A DNA stretch of 64,000 nt. Source: Melampsora larici-populina 98AG31 (taxonomy: Eukaryota; Basidiomycota; Pucciniomycetes; Pucciniales; Melampsoraceae). Below the pieces are notes generated by a model. It made no database searches, was not told the origin of the DNA, and worked only from the letters and a program-made list of their open reading frames with translations. The DNA is taken from contig NW_006768830.1 in the NCBI RefSeq assembly GCF_000204055.1, forward strand, positions 380,634 through 444,633. Direction: 5' to 3'. The translations under genes and the position numbers were made by a program. Below, in pieces: positions 32,933-45,190 of this stretch (position 1 is the stretch's first letter; each line of letters starts with the position of its first letter).

Positions 32933-33430
32933 CAACGAATATCAATATTCTTTTGTCCATGTTCTTTAACTAAACCTTCTAAGACTGTATGGGACTGAGC
33001 AATCTTGTTTTGAGAAAGTAATCTTAATAAATCTAATCCAATAATCGGATATCTACGTTCAGAAATAGGTAAAATTGAACTAATGAAAAAAACCGCACCC
33101 CAAAGCAAAAACCAAATCTGTCAGTTTTTCTTTTGACTTTTTTTGGGGGGGAGGGGGGACATAGGATCTTACTTATAATCATTATAATACGGTCCAAGTT
33201 GTGCAATATATCTTTCCAAGGCTGGAATATCTTGACTTCTTAAAGAATAAAATGCACCGAATTCTAAAATATCACCTGAATGATTTAGTATTCCCCCCAT
33301 TTGATGGATCATCAGTTCGATGTTTCATATGATACTCAAAACTCTATCATGTTTGGTTGATTTGGAGAAACTTACGAGCTTTTGTTAACGAATCCGGATC
33401 AATTAAAGTATTATCATTTATTGTAGGCAT
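32933..33430 (-). pseudogene. RPN12: RPN12 copy, 5' part
   Basis: Three exons on the minus strand, 33430-33376, 33275-33173 and 33079-32933, encode MPTINDNTLIDPDSLTKA, then RDILEFGAFYSLRSQDIPAL with YIAQLGPYYNDY, then SILPISERRYPIIGLDLL with RLLSQNKIAQ. This is the N-terminal half of Rpn12/PSMD8. The next exon would begin near 32849 but is cut by the hAT element after a few bases, and its predicted junction is out of frame by one. Upstream, only about 15 bases separate the ATG from eIF2A coding sequence, so the normal promoter is missing. Confidence 0.8.
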
Positions 33431-33444
33431 GAGTAAAAAAGATT

Positions 33445-35116
33445 CTACCAAAGTCGTGGATTAAGTTTGATCTATGATCAAAGATTGTTGTCTTGGCTGG
33501 CATATCTGTGGGAGAAGTTTTATTTAAAGGTTTTGAAAAGAAAAGTGTCAGTTTGAGTGATAAAAGAGCTGGAAAGAATCTGATTGAGATTTCAGTAAGA
33601 TGAAGACAATCTTACATCTATAGCTGTCAGTGAATTCCTTATCGTTAGGTGACCAAACAAAGTCATGGATTCCACCCTCACGATCTAGCGAAGTGAAAGA
33701 GAAACCAAAAGTCAGATTCAAGGATTTCCTTTGATGTATATTGAAATTTTCCGACGTTGATCTTTAGAGGACACATATACCAGATTTAAAAGTTTCAAAT
33801 CACTTCTTCGAAGAAAAAACTTACCCAATGTGACCCGACAATCAAATGTACCATTAGCAGATAACATGTATAGATTGGTTTCGCCGTAGTAAGATTTACC
33901 AGTCTTGTCTACATCAGTATGAGTTAAAAAAAGTAAACTAGTACCCGATCGATTCCATTTAAATTGAACTTTATCAGCTTTAAAGAAAGTTTTAGATGAA
34001 ATCGGTAATGAATTTGATGTTAATCCGATTAATCCAAATATCTTCACACATGCTGGTGATCCATTCTTCTCGGGTATAAAGATTGATATTGATGGATTTC
34101 TTCCGGGTGATAATTTGTAACTTGTTAATCCTTCTAATTTGAATTTGGTGATCATTGATGAACCACTTTGGAATCCTTTTGATGGATCATATACTTGGAT
34201 CTCATTGGAAATCAACCTTAGTGCATGAGATTCGTTATCGGTGAATTGTAATGACCTAAATTTCAAAGAAACAAAAAAAATCAAGATAAGCTGAACATGC
34301 CACAAATTGAAAATTGGTCGGATTGTTGATCAAATTTTTGAATAAGAAATCGTACCAAGCTTCAATAGATTTCTGTGAAAAGCTAATCACTTCTTGACCC
34401 GTACTAACATCCCAAACACGCATATTTTTATGTTGTGCACTTTCATCCGTAGGTTTAACTGTACAAAAATCAACAAAAAATTGATGAGGAGAGAATTTTC
34501 TAGGGATATATCAAGGGAGAAAGAAATGAAAAACTAACCATAACGTTCCCATGTACTAATCCAAGTACCTTTGGGAGAAAATGAAATTTCAATCACATTA
34601 GGTAAATCGATTTGAATTAAAAGTTGTCCATTTTGTGCATCATAAACTCGAACGCTACAAAACACAAAGGCAAAGGTTTGATTTAACTTCAAAAAAGTGG
34701 AATGTTGATTTGATATCTGATTGTGAAAAGTTGTGAATTCGTTCGTACTCATTCGTTGCTGCTACTGCATATCGACTTCCATCTGGACTGTACTTGAATG
34801 CTCGAACGTTTTCAACATTAGGTCTGAAGATACCAAAAAAGAACAAACAATGTGTGTTGAGGTCAATAAAACATTCGATATATGAATATCCATCGAAGAA
34901 GTCAAACTGAACTGTTGAAAGCTTTGAAGAGGTCTAAATTGAGGATGAGATTCAGTGATTCCAATCGATTTTAATGCTCGAACTAAAGTTTTTTCATTTC
35001 CAACCAATCAACAACAAAAAGTTTTCATTAGTTTCAAGAAAAATGTTGATAAGTAAGAAACGAAAGTACGACTTACAATTGTATTGATTGATTCTCTGTT
35101 CTTGGACTTCACTCAT
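33445..35116 (-). pseudogene. eIF2A gene fragment, truncated after about 60 percent
   Basis: Minus-strand exons starting at the ATG at 35116 (MSEVQEQRINQYN) encode the WD-repeat propeller of eIF2A, a non-canonical initiator-tRNA-binding translation factor. Recognisable segments are NVENVRAFKYSPDGSRYAVA, NVIEISFSPKGTWISTWERY, SSMITKFKLEGLTSYKLSPG, KTFFKADKVQFKWNRSGTSL, KSYYGETNLYML, REGGIHDFVWSPNDKEF and MPAKTTIFDHRSNLIHDFG. After HDFG (near 33450) homology stops abruptly, in the middle of the propeller, and the frame runs into the first RPN12 exon, ending at a TGA at 33416-33414. The distal propeller blades and the C-terminal region are gone. It is a 5' gene fragment, not a full gene; expression would give a truncated propeller. 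Confidence 0.75.
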
Positions 35117-37976
35117 CTTTGTTTCGATACAATCAAGTTCGAGTTGATATTGCGTATACGGTATCTCTCAACTTTTTTCGGATGGAAGTAGTTTGGATGT
35201 GGTTTGAGACCCTGAATGCTCGGAATCCGGATATTTTATCGTTTGTCGAATACAGTCAAACATCCACAGCGGTACAATCTCAATCCATCCAGCATAGCCA
35301 TCGGATCGGATCCTCTGACACGGTCCAGTCGATATCGGATTTGCTGAGGCTGAGCTCTCTGGTTTGACTGTCTGCTTTTGTGCTCAACGATTATAGTTAC
35401 TGCTCAGACGAAATGAAAAAATTACTTTGTGGCTATAAACGAGATATCCATACGATAACCCACGAAAGGTGCATGAACATCGAAGGAGCTTAAAATACCC
35501 CACTGAGGATGTGATCCAACAAACCAGATCGACGAGAAGTGGAACTTGTTATGTGGCCTCATTTTCCTAGACCTTTCGGCAAGTCTTCAACTCGAACGTA
35601 TCATGATTGGCGGCGTATCACCCCATTCTGATAATGATATTGAATCATTCCTTAACGGGTACGACGAAAGATCGAGTCAGTAGATAAACGGTCTAGGGTC
35701 TCATTCACCACTTCGAAATTGATTTGTGGCGATATGTGAAAAATAGCATCATTGAGTCCCTGTGTGAAAATCATGGCCGGCGCATCGTTGACTTCGATTG
35801 TTCTTTATGATCTCTGTGCTTTTCGATGTCATTTATTTGGACAGCCGACTTTTTGCTAAAAACAATCAGGATGAAGTGGAAAGCATTATATTTCTCATTG
35901 CGCATTGTTCATACATTTTGTACATGGGGATGAAATGATCGATATCTCATTTTTGAATTAGAAGCTGCTCTTTGCCACGAAGCATAACATTCGTTATATC
36001 TCTACAACTCGAATGTGTGTGTTGGGTCAAGAAGACATTAGAATGAAGGATCAAAAATAAGATATTGAATTGAAAGGTCATACAAAGTGATGCTGAAGAC
36101 TGATTCAATGCCCAATATCATGATGAGAACTATCAGTACAGCTGCACATTGATCCTGATGAATATATTAACCAGTTTTGTCCGACTTAATCTTTGACATT
36201 GAGTAGATTACCCTTATTCATTCCTACCAATCAAAATTCAGACTGACACGAATTGAAGCAGGCTGTTCAATCTTAAATATAAAAGCTCCTGTTTCAACTT
36301 CTCAAAATCTTCATTTCGTTGTTGTACTAGCTCGTTTTTTGCGCAAAGAATACGCCAAATCGAGCGTGAAGGTCCTCATGCAACAGCTGACATTTTATCA
36401 CCCTAAAATATGGCAATGATTAACTGCTAACCTGCGCACTCACTGGCCAACTCTTGCTTGGAATCTCTTCAAAAGACTGCTTGATCAATTTGCATTTGAA
36501 GAGCCTCTTGAATCTCTTAGCCAATGTTTAGACGAACTATACGTAGAGGCATTGTAAAGTAAGAACTTGTATGTCGCTGCCACCTACATCAGCAAAGTAG
36601 ACACATGTCGCGCCCGGTTTGATTGGGGTCGAAAGTGAAGATCCATTGTCGCAGATCTCGTGCAAATAAGAACGAGTCCGCGGAAACGCTGATAATTTTA
36701 TAAAGTATCTTCTCAGTTGAGATCTTGTATCATTTTGAAAAGGTTACAACATAATATCTATGCTGAGCTTGAGAGTCGATGCTTTTAATGTTTTATCTTG
36801 AAACCTTTGATGGGAATAATCCCCTTTGTTCGGGCTTGTGCGCTCGATTTCTATCACTTCCTAATTTACCGACCAGACCTAAGTCTAACAAATATAGTCT
36901 GTCCGTGAGTGAGAAAACCTCCTCACCTCGCAAACCCCGCGGTCTTGACTTTGCCTGGATGGGCTGGGTAGTATTTCAAAATGTAATAATGTTGAGCGAT
37001 GAGAGCTGAGTGGTGCTCAGATGCGTTCTGCTTGGCCGCGGGAGGTGAGGTCACGGTGGTAGTGGAAATCTGAAATTTTCCACGTTGCTATCACGAGCAC
37101 TCACTGCTTCATACAAGAGCTTCTTACTACTACCATCCTACTCAGTCTTAGACTTATACACCAAGTCGTGACTTGGTTGGTGGTCACGATGAAATTGAAG
37201 TGACCATGTAGCGAACTTCTGAGATGAAGGGTCTTCAAGATATAGCACTTTGAGCGTCTTTAGATTGCAACATAGGTATAAAACACGCGTGGACCGCGCT
37301 CGGGGGCTCACACAAGCTGCAGAAGCCTTTGCATGCCCACGAATAGTTTGTAATCCACATACAGTCTCGCAAAGCCCGCAACTCTCTGAATACTGGAGCT
37401 CAATGGACGGTTCCAATGTGTCCAAGAAGATGAATGATCAGGATTTAGATTCTGATTGAATCAGGTGTAAATGAAAATAAACAAACATGCATTCAAGTAC
37501 CATACTGATGAGAAAATTATCTAAAAGACAGATATTTCACAAACATAAACAAGAAAATAAGTAAACGTTTGTTGATACAAGTTAATAACCAAATAGTCCT
37601 AGATTCTAGATTTGAAGGAGATTAAATAGCAATAAACGTGATGGAACGTATGAAAATTATAAAAATAATTCCAATTCAATCCGTGCTCGGATGAGGTCTC
37701 GCAAAGCCTGCAACGCTCTGGAGACGGGAACTCAATAAAAGCTTCCAATAGATCCAAGTGACAAATGATTAGGATTTAGACTATGATTTAAGAAGGTGTA
37801 AATGAAAAAATAACGCCCACAAGTACCATAGTGATGATAAAATCATCAAAAAGACATATATTTCACAAATATAAACAAGAAAATAAGTAAACTTTTGTTG
37901 AAACGAGTTAATAACCAAATACCTTTCGCAAATCATTGAGATTATATGGTAACCTTTCCGCATCTGGATCAACCTC

Positions 37977-38267
37977 ATGAACCAATCGCAGAAAAAGAAG
38001 TTGCGGGCTCAGGCCGAACGGAAAAGTTCACAAAGGACTCCTAAAGGCTTGCCGGCCCCTGACAAGAATAATTTTGAAGGAGATTCATCACTGATTCCCT
38101 CGGATCAATCTAACCAACAGGATCTTCAAAAGGAACTCGGAGCCATCAAGAAACTTGCTGGGATCTTCGAGATGATGCCCTGCATAGGTCGCGCAGATAT
38201 TTTTGATAGGATTCCCATCACATCCAACATTAGCTGCGAAAAGCAAACCGACAGCGCTTTTCTATAA
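37977..38267 (+). pseudogene. Truncated twin of the hypothetical gene at 24148
   Basis: Starts MNQSQKKKLRAQAERKSSQR and follows the copy 1 frame for about 85 residues, then a deletion in the Trp/Leu-rich stretch shifts the frame to an early stop (96 residues). Supports the view that this pair is not under strong selection. Confidence 0.35.
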
Positions 38268-38844
38268 CCAAGAGCTGCAGAGATCCGTAAGTTTTTTCTG
38301 GCGGCAACAAAGAATCCGTATATCATAGAACTAACTCTTCATTACCTCAATCCCCATTCGTTAATCCCAAAGATCCAGGACTTCGATTTCTTCCACACAT
38401 CACGCGTATCACCAGCCGGAAAACTCTGCGCCCCACTCGCAATCATAGCCAGCTCAGTCGGCAAAATAAGGTTTTGAAATAAATACAGTAAACAAACAAA
38501 CAAACATGAAACGATTGGAATGCTCCGTTCAGCAAGTCTCGTGATCACAAATATGGAAGTGGCCGCGGCAAGTATTCCCCCAATACAAGTCTTTTAGCTG
38601 ATCAGCACTCAAAAGCTGATCTCCGGATCATAAAATTCGTCGACTTCAGTTCTTCAGATACAGAACCAACCATCCTCACTACCAACACTTTCAAATCGAT
38701 TTCCGTCTCAATCTTACAACCTCACTACCTTCAACCAAGCGATCACCTCCTAGTTTTCACCTCGACCGAACCTTCCTAGTACTTTTAAAGTCCCTCCTCT
38801 CGGTTTTCACTTCTCTCAGTCCATTCACTAGCTCCTTGTATAAG

Positions 38845-39669
38845 ATGGTGTATATATCGTCTCTGCTTTCGGATGAAGCATTCGATCCTCGTTATCATAA
38901 GACCTTCAAGACGACCTCCATTCCCGAGCATATCAAGCAAAGGATCCGTCGCCGCTGTGTCATCCGTCCGTCTGTCAGGTTGCCCCGAGACTCAGAGTAT
39001 GTCTTATCTTTCTTTGATCTTGATCTAATTCATTCACAGCTGACTTCCGATTTTATTGACATCTCATTATCTAGTTCCGAGGATCCACCCCCTCCCTTAG
39101 CCGAAATCCTTTTCGCGAGACGTCCTTATCTAAGCGACATACTCGTGGAACATGGGAAATGCGCCGGTCTTGGGCCTTCCTCCGTTACCGAAATCCTCGA
39201 ACCAATAGCAGAAGGACCCATTCCTTCTCATGACCGACTTGCACTTGAACGCTTGGCATTTTGTTCACGAGGTCTATTGTATCAATTGAGAAAGCCCAAA
39301 AGTATCTCACCAAGAAGAAGACGTGAACTACAAGGACAAAGAGTTACCGATTCTATTGCGAGTAGAATGGAAGAGGATTTTGTTAGAGGTCTTGGTATTG
39401 CAACTCCGATTGAACCATTTACAAAGGAAGAATTGTTTCAATTCTTGATCGAATCCTTGTGGATTTGGGTGCAAGATGCTCGCTGCAAGATTGAATTACG
39501 GTGAGTATTAAATTTTCATTGATGTTGTTTTTCTTTAAATAGGTTCTGATTCTTTTGCTTTTTGATTTTTCGACGTTTCAGGGACTTCATCCGACAGTTT
39601 CTGCAATCTCGAGGTGTTATTTTCTTCATGCTTCAACTCGCTTTGCCGGTTCACTCGATTCAATCTTAA
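38845..39669 (+). CDS. Unknown 247-residue protein, duplicated family (copy 2)
   Basis: Exons 38845-39500 and 39582-39669, same intron position and length as the twin at 25019. The first 140 residues differ at only two or three positions (for example SDFIDI for SDCIDI). A cluster of changes follows at the LALERLAFCSRGLLYQ stretch. The second exon is unchanged in encoded sequence apart from the junction residue. As in copy 1, no domain, signal peptide or membrane helix is recognised. Preservation of a spliced frame in both copies supports coding function; the near-identity of the exon against diverged flanks suggests selection or gene conversion. Confidence 0.65.
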
Positions 39670-41224
39670 CTGGACCCTCAAATCAACCACTTGATTCTCA
39701 CCTTTCCTGTTATGTATAGTTTGATCTTAACTATTTCATATTCTTTCATTTTCTCTATTCCTCCATGTCTCCGATCTTGGGACATGTGAATTTGCGGATC
39801 CTTCCATCTTTGCTCGTTCATTGGAAGAGCAAGATGACTACGCCGTATGTCCTGGTGGTGAAGGAATGCACCAGGGTAATAAAATTGTAATCAAATTTCT
39901 CTCTAGATGAATATCTTGTACAAACTGCATTATCAACTTCTTCACGTACACTCCTTGTCTTCATTCTTTTATGTAAAACAGTGTTCATCTTCTCGAAACT
40001 GTCAATCGTTTCCGAAAAAAAAACATGCATGTATTGTCTTTTGTTATTCATTTTGGGTCTGCTTTATTGATAACTCGTTATTGTTTGTCACGGATATAAT
40101 TTATAAGTGTGTTTGCTTGGTAATTCAAATGGCTATATGTCATCAGGTACTACATAGGTACTTGTGACAACAGTTTGAGGATAGCATGATAAGAATTCTC
40201 AACAGCTGGACTCGGATAGTCAGTTGGCCAAATGACTGCAGCTCCTCCCACTCTTTGGGCCGACTTCGTCGAACACTCAGCTTGTTGTATCTATAAAAGA
40301 GTTCACCTCGATAAAAATATACGATATTCCGACTGATAAAAACATCTATTTGACACCTATCTTCGTTTAACTTTTTGCCCCTGGTCCAATCATTTACATC
40401 AGACCTGTGATAAAAAAAATGTGTTGATTTAGGGGACAACCGCAGCTAAGTCTTGACGGAATGATGTGTTCAACTTTTGAATCTTACCAAAATCTCTCTC
40501 TCTCTCGATATCTCAAATCACCAAGCTGATTGACCCAGCCGTGCTACAAAAATTCGCTAGACAGAGTTACTTACAAAGCAAGCGAGCAGCTAATAATATG
40601 GCAAGTTGTTGCATGTATCCATTCACACCTATTCACACTCAATCTCAGGGTTCCTTTGCAAAAAAACAGTAGCTAGTACCACCAGAAAAAGTAAACTAGG
40701 AGCTTCGTTATACGATCAGATATACTCCAAAGATGAATGAAGTTTTAACAAAGAATTCAACAAAACGAATGTAAGCAGCTCAATCAATCTGATCCCAACT
40801 TTCAGTTCCTACCTAGCTCCATCTTCTCAAAACCAATGAATTCTTCGTGGTTGGGTGGAAATGAATTTTGTTCGAGCATTGAAATTGATCGCAATCACTG
40901 AATCACCTCGTCATTTCAAACCTTCGTAACGGTTCTAACATTCCAATTTTCATTTGCTTGTATCTTTCACTGAGTTGAAAAATAATGATTCTTTTTGCAT
41001 CAGGATATCACAACTTGATGTTAGAAAAGTTCGAGCATTCAAGTATATTCTAGATGCAAGTCAATAGGCAGCCTCTAGTAGCTACAGATCAGTCATACAA
41101 ATGAATTCATAAAATCTTGAAAATAAAAATAAAAATCCCAACCAAAAATTGGTCCAAGCTGTCAAATTCAAGGAAGGTAACATGAGAAGGCCTCACCAGA
41201 ATTTTTCTTTCAATCATGTCATTA

Positions 41225-41380
41225 AAACAAACCTTTTAAAATTGTAGTAAGAGCTTTGCCAATTTTTCGAAGTATTCTACATACATACTTTAAGCTTGAT
41301 TTAAGTAAATCTAATGCAGTCACAAGATCATCATCCTCAGCAACATGAGATTGGTGGCTCATTTTCAACAAGCAGTTGTC
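41225..41380 (-). pseudogene. Relic similar to RPN12 exon 3 (copy 2)
   Basis: Counterpart of 26745-26930 in the second duplication copy, with similar minus-strand remnants (AAAATTGTAGTAAGAGCTTT on the plus strand) and additional indels. Not translatable. Confidence 0.4.
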
Positions 41381-42104
41381 ATGAATTTTTAATCTGCCCT
41401 ACTTCAATGGGAATTGGAATAATTATGAACTACCATTCCTCGCAATGTGAAACCCTGGCATGATTGTGGACTTAGTTAAGTTTGATTGAAATTGATTAAT
41501 TTTTTTTTGTTTTGCTCTGATTAAACTTGAATAAAGTTAAATCTTGCTACTTGATCAACATTAAATATTTCATGTAAAATAAAGTTAAAGTGAAAAGGAA
41601 AATCAAAAAAAAAATATAACAAGTTACAAAAAAGAAAAACCAGTTCCAAAATTGAAAAATTGAGTTTTAAAAAAAGCCCGCTGCTATTTGCAGCCCAAAG
41701 AAAATCCATCTAGGCTCGGGCTCTGCCAAAAACGGGCCTAGATGGGTGTTTCCCACAAAAAAAGCACCTACATTCCCACAAAATTGGATGTAGGCATTCA
41801 AAAATCCTGCCTACATTACAACTTTTGAATGTAGCCACTGCCAGTATTAGAGGTTCCCAGATAGGAATATGGGTCCTAGGGACCAGATTCCCCTTCTGTT
41901 CCGGTTACACAGCTTCATGAATATTTCACAAGTAGCTGTTGTGATGTATGTATGGTTGCTAGTGCCAAAGGCTTGCAAATTTCAGACGGGGCAAAGCCCT
42001 GTGTCAACTTCAGTCCATGGGGTAAATTTCAAAATAATCAACTTTTGAATCTTTGGCGTCATTGAAGATTTGCCCATTCCCTTCTAAGTTCTGATATCAA
42101 AGTC

Positions 42105-44716
42105 ATGGCCGTCAATAAACGCTGTCAAGCTCAACACCACCATTGGCGTGGATCAACAACTCCAAGGCCATTGAAAACTGCATCAAATATAACTCCCAGT
42201 TTGCCCTCAACCCAAGATACCAAGGCTTCTTTGAATATGACAATTCATCCAATCACCAACAATAAACTTGAACTCAACTCTCAAGAAAGCTATCAATTAA
42301 ATCTCAATTCTCAAGATCAAGACATTAAATGATATAGATGGATCAGACTTCAATCTTGAATCTCAAGACAAGACTAAATCTGAGCTCGACTTGCCAAATC
42401 CTGTTATCATCGAACCAGAGCATTGATCATCATAAGAACACTGAAAAAGCTGATTAACCAATATTTAAAACAACACGTCAGCTGGCTTGCAGCCACCAAA
42501 AATGGGAGGAACTCAAAGTTAGCATTGAAAAAGCCAAATCTTATTATACTAGCCAATTTACTTCAAATTCACATTCTAATGAACAATACGACACCCTACT
42601 TGAATTGTGTGAGTACAATAACCTTCTGAAGGAACTTAGGGCACGTACACTTAAGGAATTTCTGACCAGAAACCACATTCTGTAAATTTTTTAATGCAAA
42701 AATGAAACATGCACCACCAAATGGACACTTTAAATTTTGCAGAATGTGATTTCTCACCAGAAATTGCTTAAGTGAACGCGCCCTTAATCTCAAAAGCCAA
42801 AGATCTTGTAGCATAGAAGCATCAAAGGCAGTAGCAAAGGCATCTCTTTGTTGAACAATTGGACCTCAATCCGGATTGGTTGGCGGAACTGGTCATGCAC
42901 GTCAGATGCGGAAACAAGCAGCTTATCTGATGATTCATGGCCGCGTTATTCAACCACAAAATGGCTGTTCCACCAAGCATCCTTTGATAATTGACAATCC
43001 TGAGGTTCTTCAAATGATCAGAGATCGGCTTCCAAATTACAAGGTTGGCAAGGTATGTTCAACACTTTGAACTCAAACTTGAATCTTTTTAACAAGTTCT
43101 CCTTGATTCAACTACTCAGGTCACACCCAAAAAGCTAGTTGATCATGTTAACAGAGAAATCTTACCTAAGTTTGATGAATATCCAGATAGTATCACTTTA
43201 GCTACAGGTAACAAATGGATGCATAAACTTGGTTTACATGTTAAAGCTCAGTCTAAATGTATCTATTACAATGGGCATGAACATGTGGATGTTGTTTTCA
43301 AGCGACAGGATTTTAATAAGCAACTCATTGAATTCAGCAAACACAAAGTTGATTACGATGGAAGAAAACTAGATCAAATCATGCATCCAAAACTCAATGG
43401 CTCAACCCAAGAGATTGTTTGGATCTACCAGGACAAGTGTACTATTCACACAGGCAAAGAACCAAAATTTGCTTTGCTTTTGGAGAAGGACTGCCCTCTC
43501 AAACACAAAAGTGATGGCAAATTGATGCATCTTTCAGACTTTGTTGAAAATAAGCACAGCCGGCTTGTGATACCTCCAGAGATTGACTGTACACTTTCAT
43601 TCAAGGATGCTGCAGTTGTCATTTACCCTGGGAGCCAAGGTGATGCATGGTGGAACTGTACTCAGCTGATTGACCAGGTCAAAACTCGAGCTATTCCTAT
43701 TTTCAAGTTTCTCAACCCAACATGTCAAGCGCTGTTCATCTTTGACTGCTCTTCAGCTCACAATCTGCGGGTTGAAAAAATGAACTTGGGATGAGGTGGT
43801 GGAAAACCATGTCTTTGAGATACCGTCATCCTCACTGATGATCCCAACATACCTTTGCACCTCCGAGGTCAATTTCAAATGATGAACTTTCCTTCTAATT
43901 ATCCTGGCATCAAGAAAATCAAAGGTCAGCCCAACATCAAGCTAGCAGATCAACCCAAAGGAGTTCAGCAAATTCTAGCGGAACAAGGACTCTGGAGCTA
44001 TCACAACAAACAGCGCACATCAAGAGGTCTTAAACCTATGGGATTAAAGTGCAAAAAGTGCAAAGAAAGTGGTCTTGCTAAAGACAAGATTTGTCGAGCT
44101 GAAAGAATCATTCAAGACACTGCTGAAAATCTCAATTTAGGTACCACCTTGGGACTCAATGCGGCATCACCATCTGAAGACAACTCTCACGACTGCTGTG
44201 CGTTCAAGGTTCTATCAACCAATTGGACTTCAGAAATGAAAAGCCTGTACTTCAGAAGATAATTGAAGAGGCAGGTCACTTGTGTATGGTTTTGCCAAAG
44301 TTTCACTGTGAATGGAACCCTATCAATCTCCTTTGGTGCTTCATCAAACCATGTAAGTTCTTTTCTACTCCTCCATAAAATCACATTAATTCATTGAATG
44401 CTCATCTTAATATGAATTTTGCTTTAGAATATCGTAAATTGAGTCACACTGCCAAGACAATTGCCAAAGCTAAAACTTTGTGGGAAACTGTCAGGACCAG
44501 CTGTCCACTGATCACTATACGCAAGTTTTTCAAGAAGGTGGACAGAATAAGAGCTGACCTCATGTAAGCCATTGCTTTTTGGCTCAATCTGACATGATTT
44601 CCTCTGAAATTACCATCCTATGTCATAGGGAAAAAACAACGGGCCCTGATCCAAACACGCAGGTCTACGCTTCTCACCAACAAGTCCCTTTGACAGCTGT
44701 ATCAGAACTTTTGTGA
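42105..44716 (+). pseudogene. DDE transposase relic (Tc1/IS630-like DDE_3 fold, large fungal type)
   Basis: Coding pieces from an N-terminal frame at 42105 (MAVNKRCQAQHHHWRGSTTP) to a stop near 44716. Recognisable parts: an N-terminal helical region (KWEELKVSIEKAKSYY and LLELCEYNNLLKEL), HARQMRKQAAYLMIHGRVI, then the catalytic domain. The first Asp is in IVWIYQDKCTIHTG, MHLSDFVENKHSRLVIPPE follows, then AVVIYPGSQGDAWWNCTQLI and the second Asp in ALFIFDCSSAHNL. The final motif reads HCEWNPINLLWCFIK, where the family normally has NPIE, so the third catalytic acid is Asn. Frames break at several places (stops near 42327, 42867 and 43792), and a MITE sits in the 5' part. The last exon ends with SHQQVPLTAVSELL. 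It is a dead copy. Family assignment is from remembered motifs. Confidence 0.65.
42639..42783. mobile_element. Tourist-like MITE inserted in the DDE relic
   Basis: 145 bases with long imperfect inverted arms; the ends read GGGCACGTACACTTAAG and, inverted, GGGCGCGTTCACTTAAG. Flanked by TTA direct repeats at 42636-42638 and 42784-42786, the Harbinger/Tourist target duplication. It interrupts the coding sequence after NNLLKEL. Confidence 0.75.
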
Positions 44717-44859
44717 TTGGCCCTGATTGGTTTACTAGTCTATTGTTTTATTTGTTTTGTCTTTTTCATTGTTCATCACCTTCAATTTCCTTCTGCTTCA
44801 ATTTGTCATTTACCTACAGAACTATGTACTTCATGAGCAATGAAATTGGTTCTTCCAAT

Positions 44860-45190
44860 TCAACATCTGATATCTGTTCTTAGTATCACTAAAAGTTAGC
44901 TGGCAAGCAAGAACGGTGTTTTTGTAAAAAAACAAAAAAACTCAACACCTCCAATTCCAGAAAAAAGCTATACGTGGATAGCAATAGGTCTCAACATCTG
45001 ATATCTGTTCTTAGATTCACTAAAAGTTGACTCACAAGCGCGAATGGTTGGTTTTTGTAAAAAAAAAACTAAAAAAACTAAAGGACTCCAATTCCAGAAA
45101 AAAGTTATACATGGATATTGATAGGTCTCAACATCTGATGTCTGTTCTTAGATTCACTAAAAGTTGACTCACAAGCGAGAACATTGGATT
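44860..45190 (+). repeat. Three-unit tandem repeat (period about 135)
   Basis: The block beginning CTCAACATCTGATATCTGTT recurs near 44990 and 45127 with few changes; each unit includes ACTAAAAGTT, an A-rich run and AATTCCAGAAAAAAG. No coding capacity. It lies in the 3' flank of the DDE relic. Confidence 0.65.

Larger units (their letters stand above)
35395..41440 (+). repeat. Segmental duplication, copy 2
   Basis: Direct repeat of 20934-27220 (about 6 kb) with the same order of landmarks, including the unknown 247-residue gene and the RPN12-like relic. Several short frames present in copy 1 are broken here. Copy 2 lies immediately upstream of the eIF2A fragment start, and copy 1 lies immediately downstream of the RPN12 stop, so the two copies bracket the rearranged housekeeping genes. 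Confidence 0.85.

Noticed and set aside
20934..41440. The two 6-kb direct repeats as long terminal repeats of a giant retrotransposon
   Set aside because: No reverse transcriptase, integrase or gag-like sequence lies between them, and no primer-binding site was seen. The interval contains hAT and housekeeping gene pieces instead.
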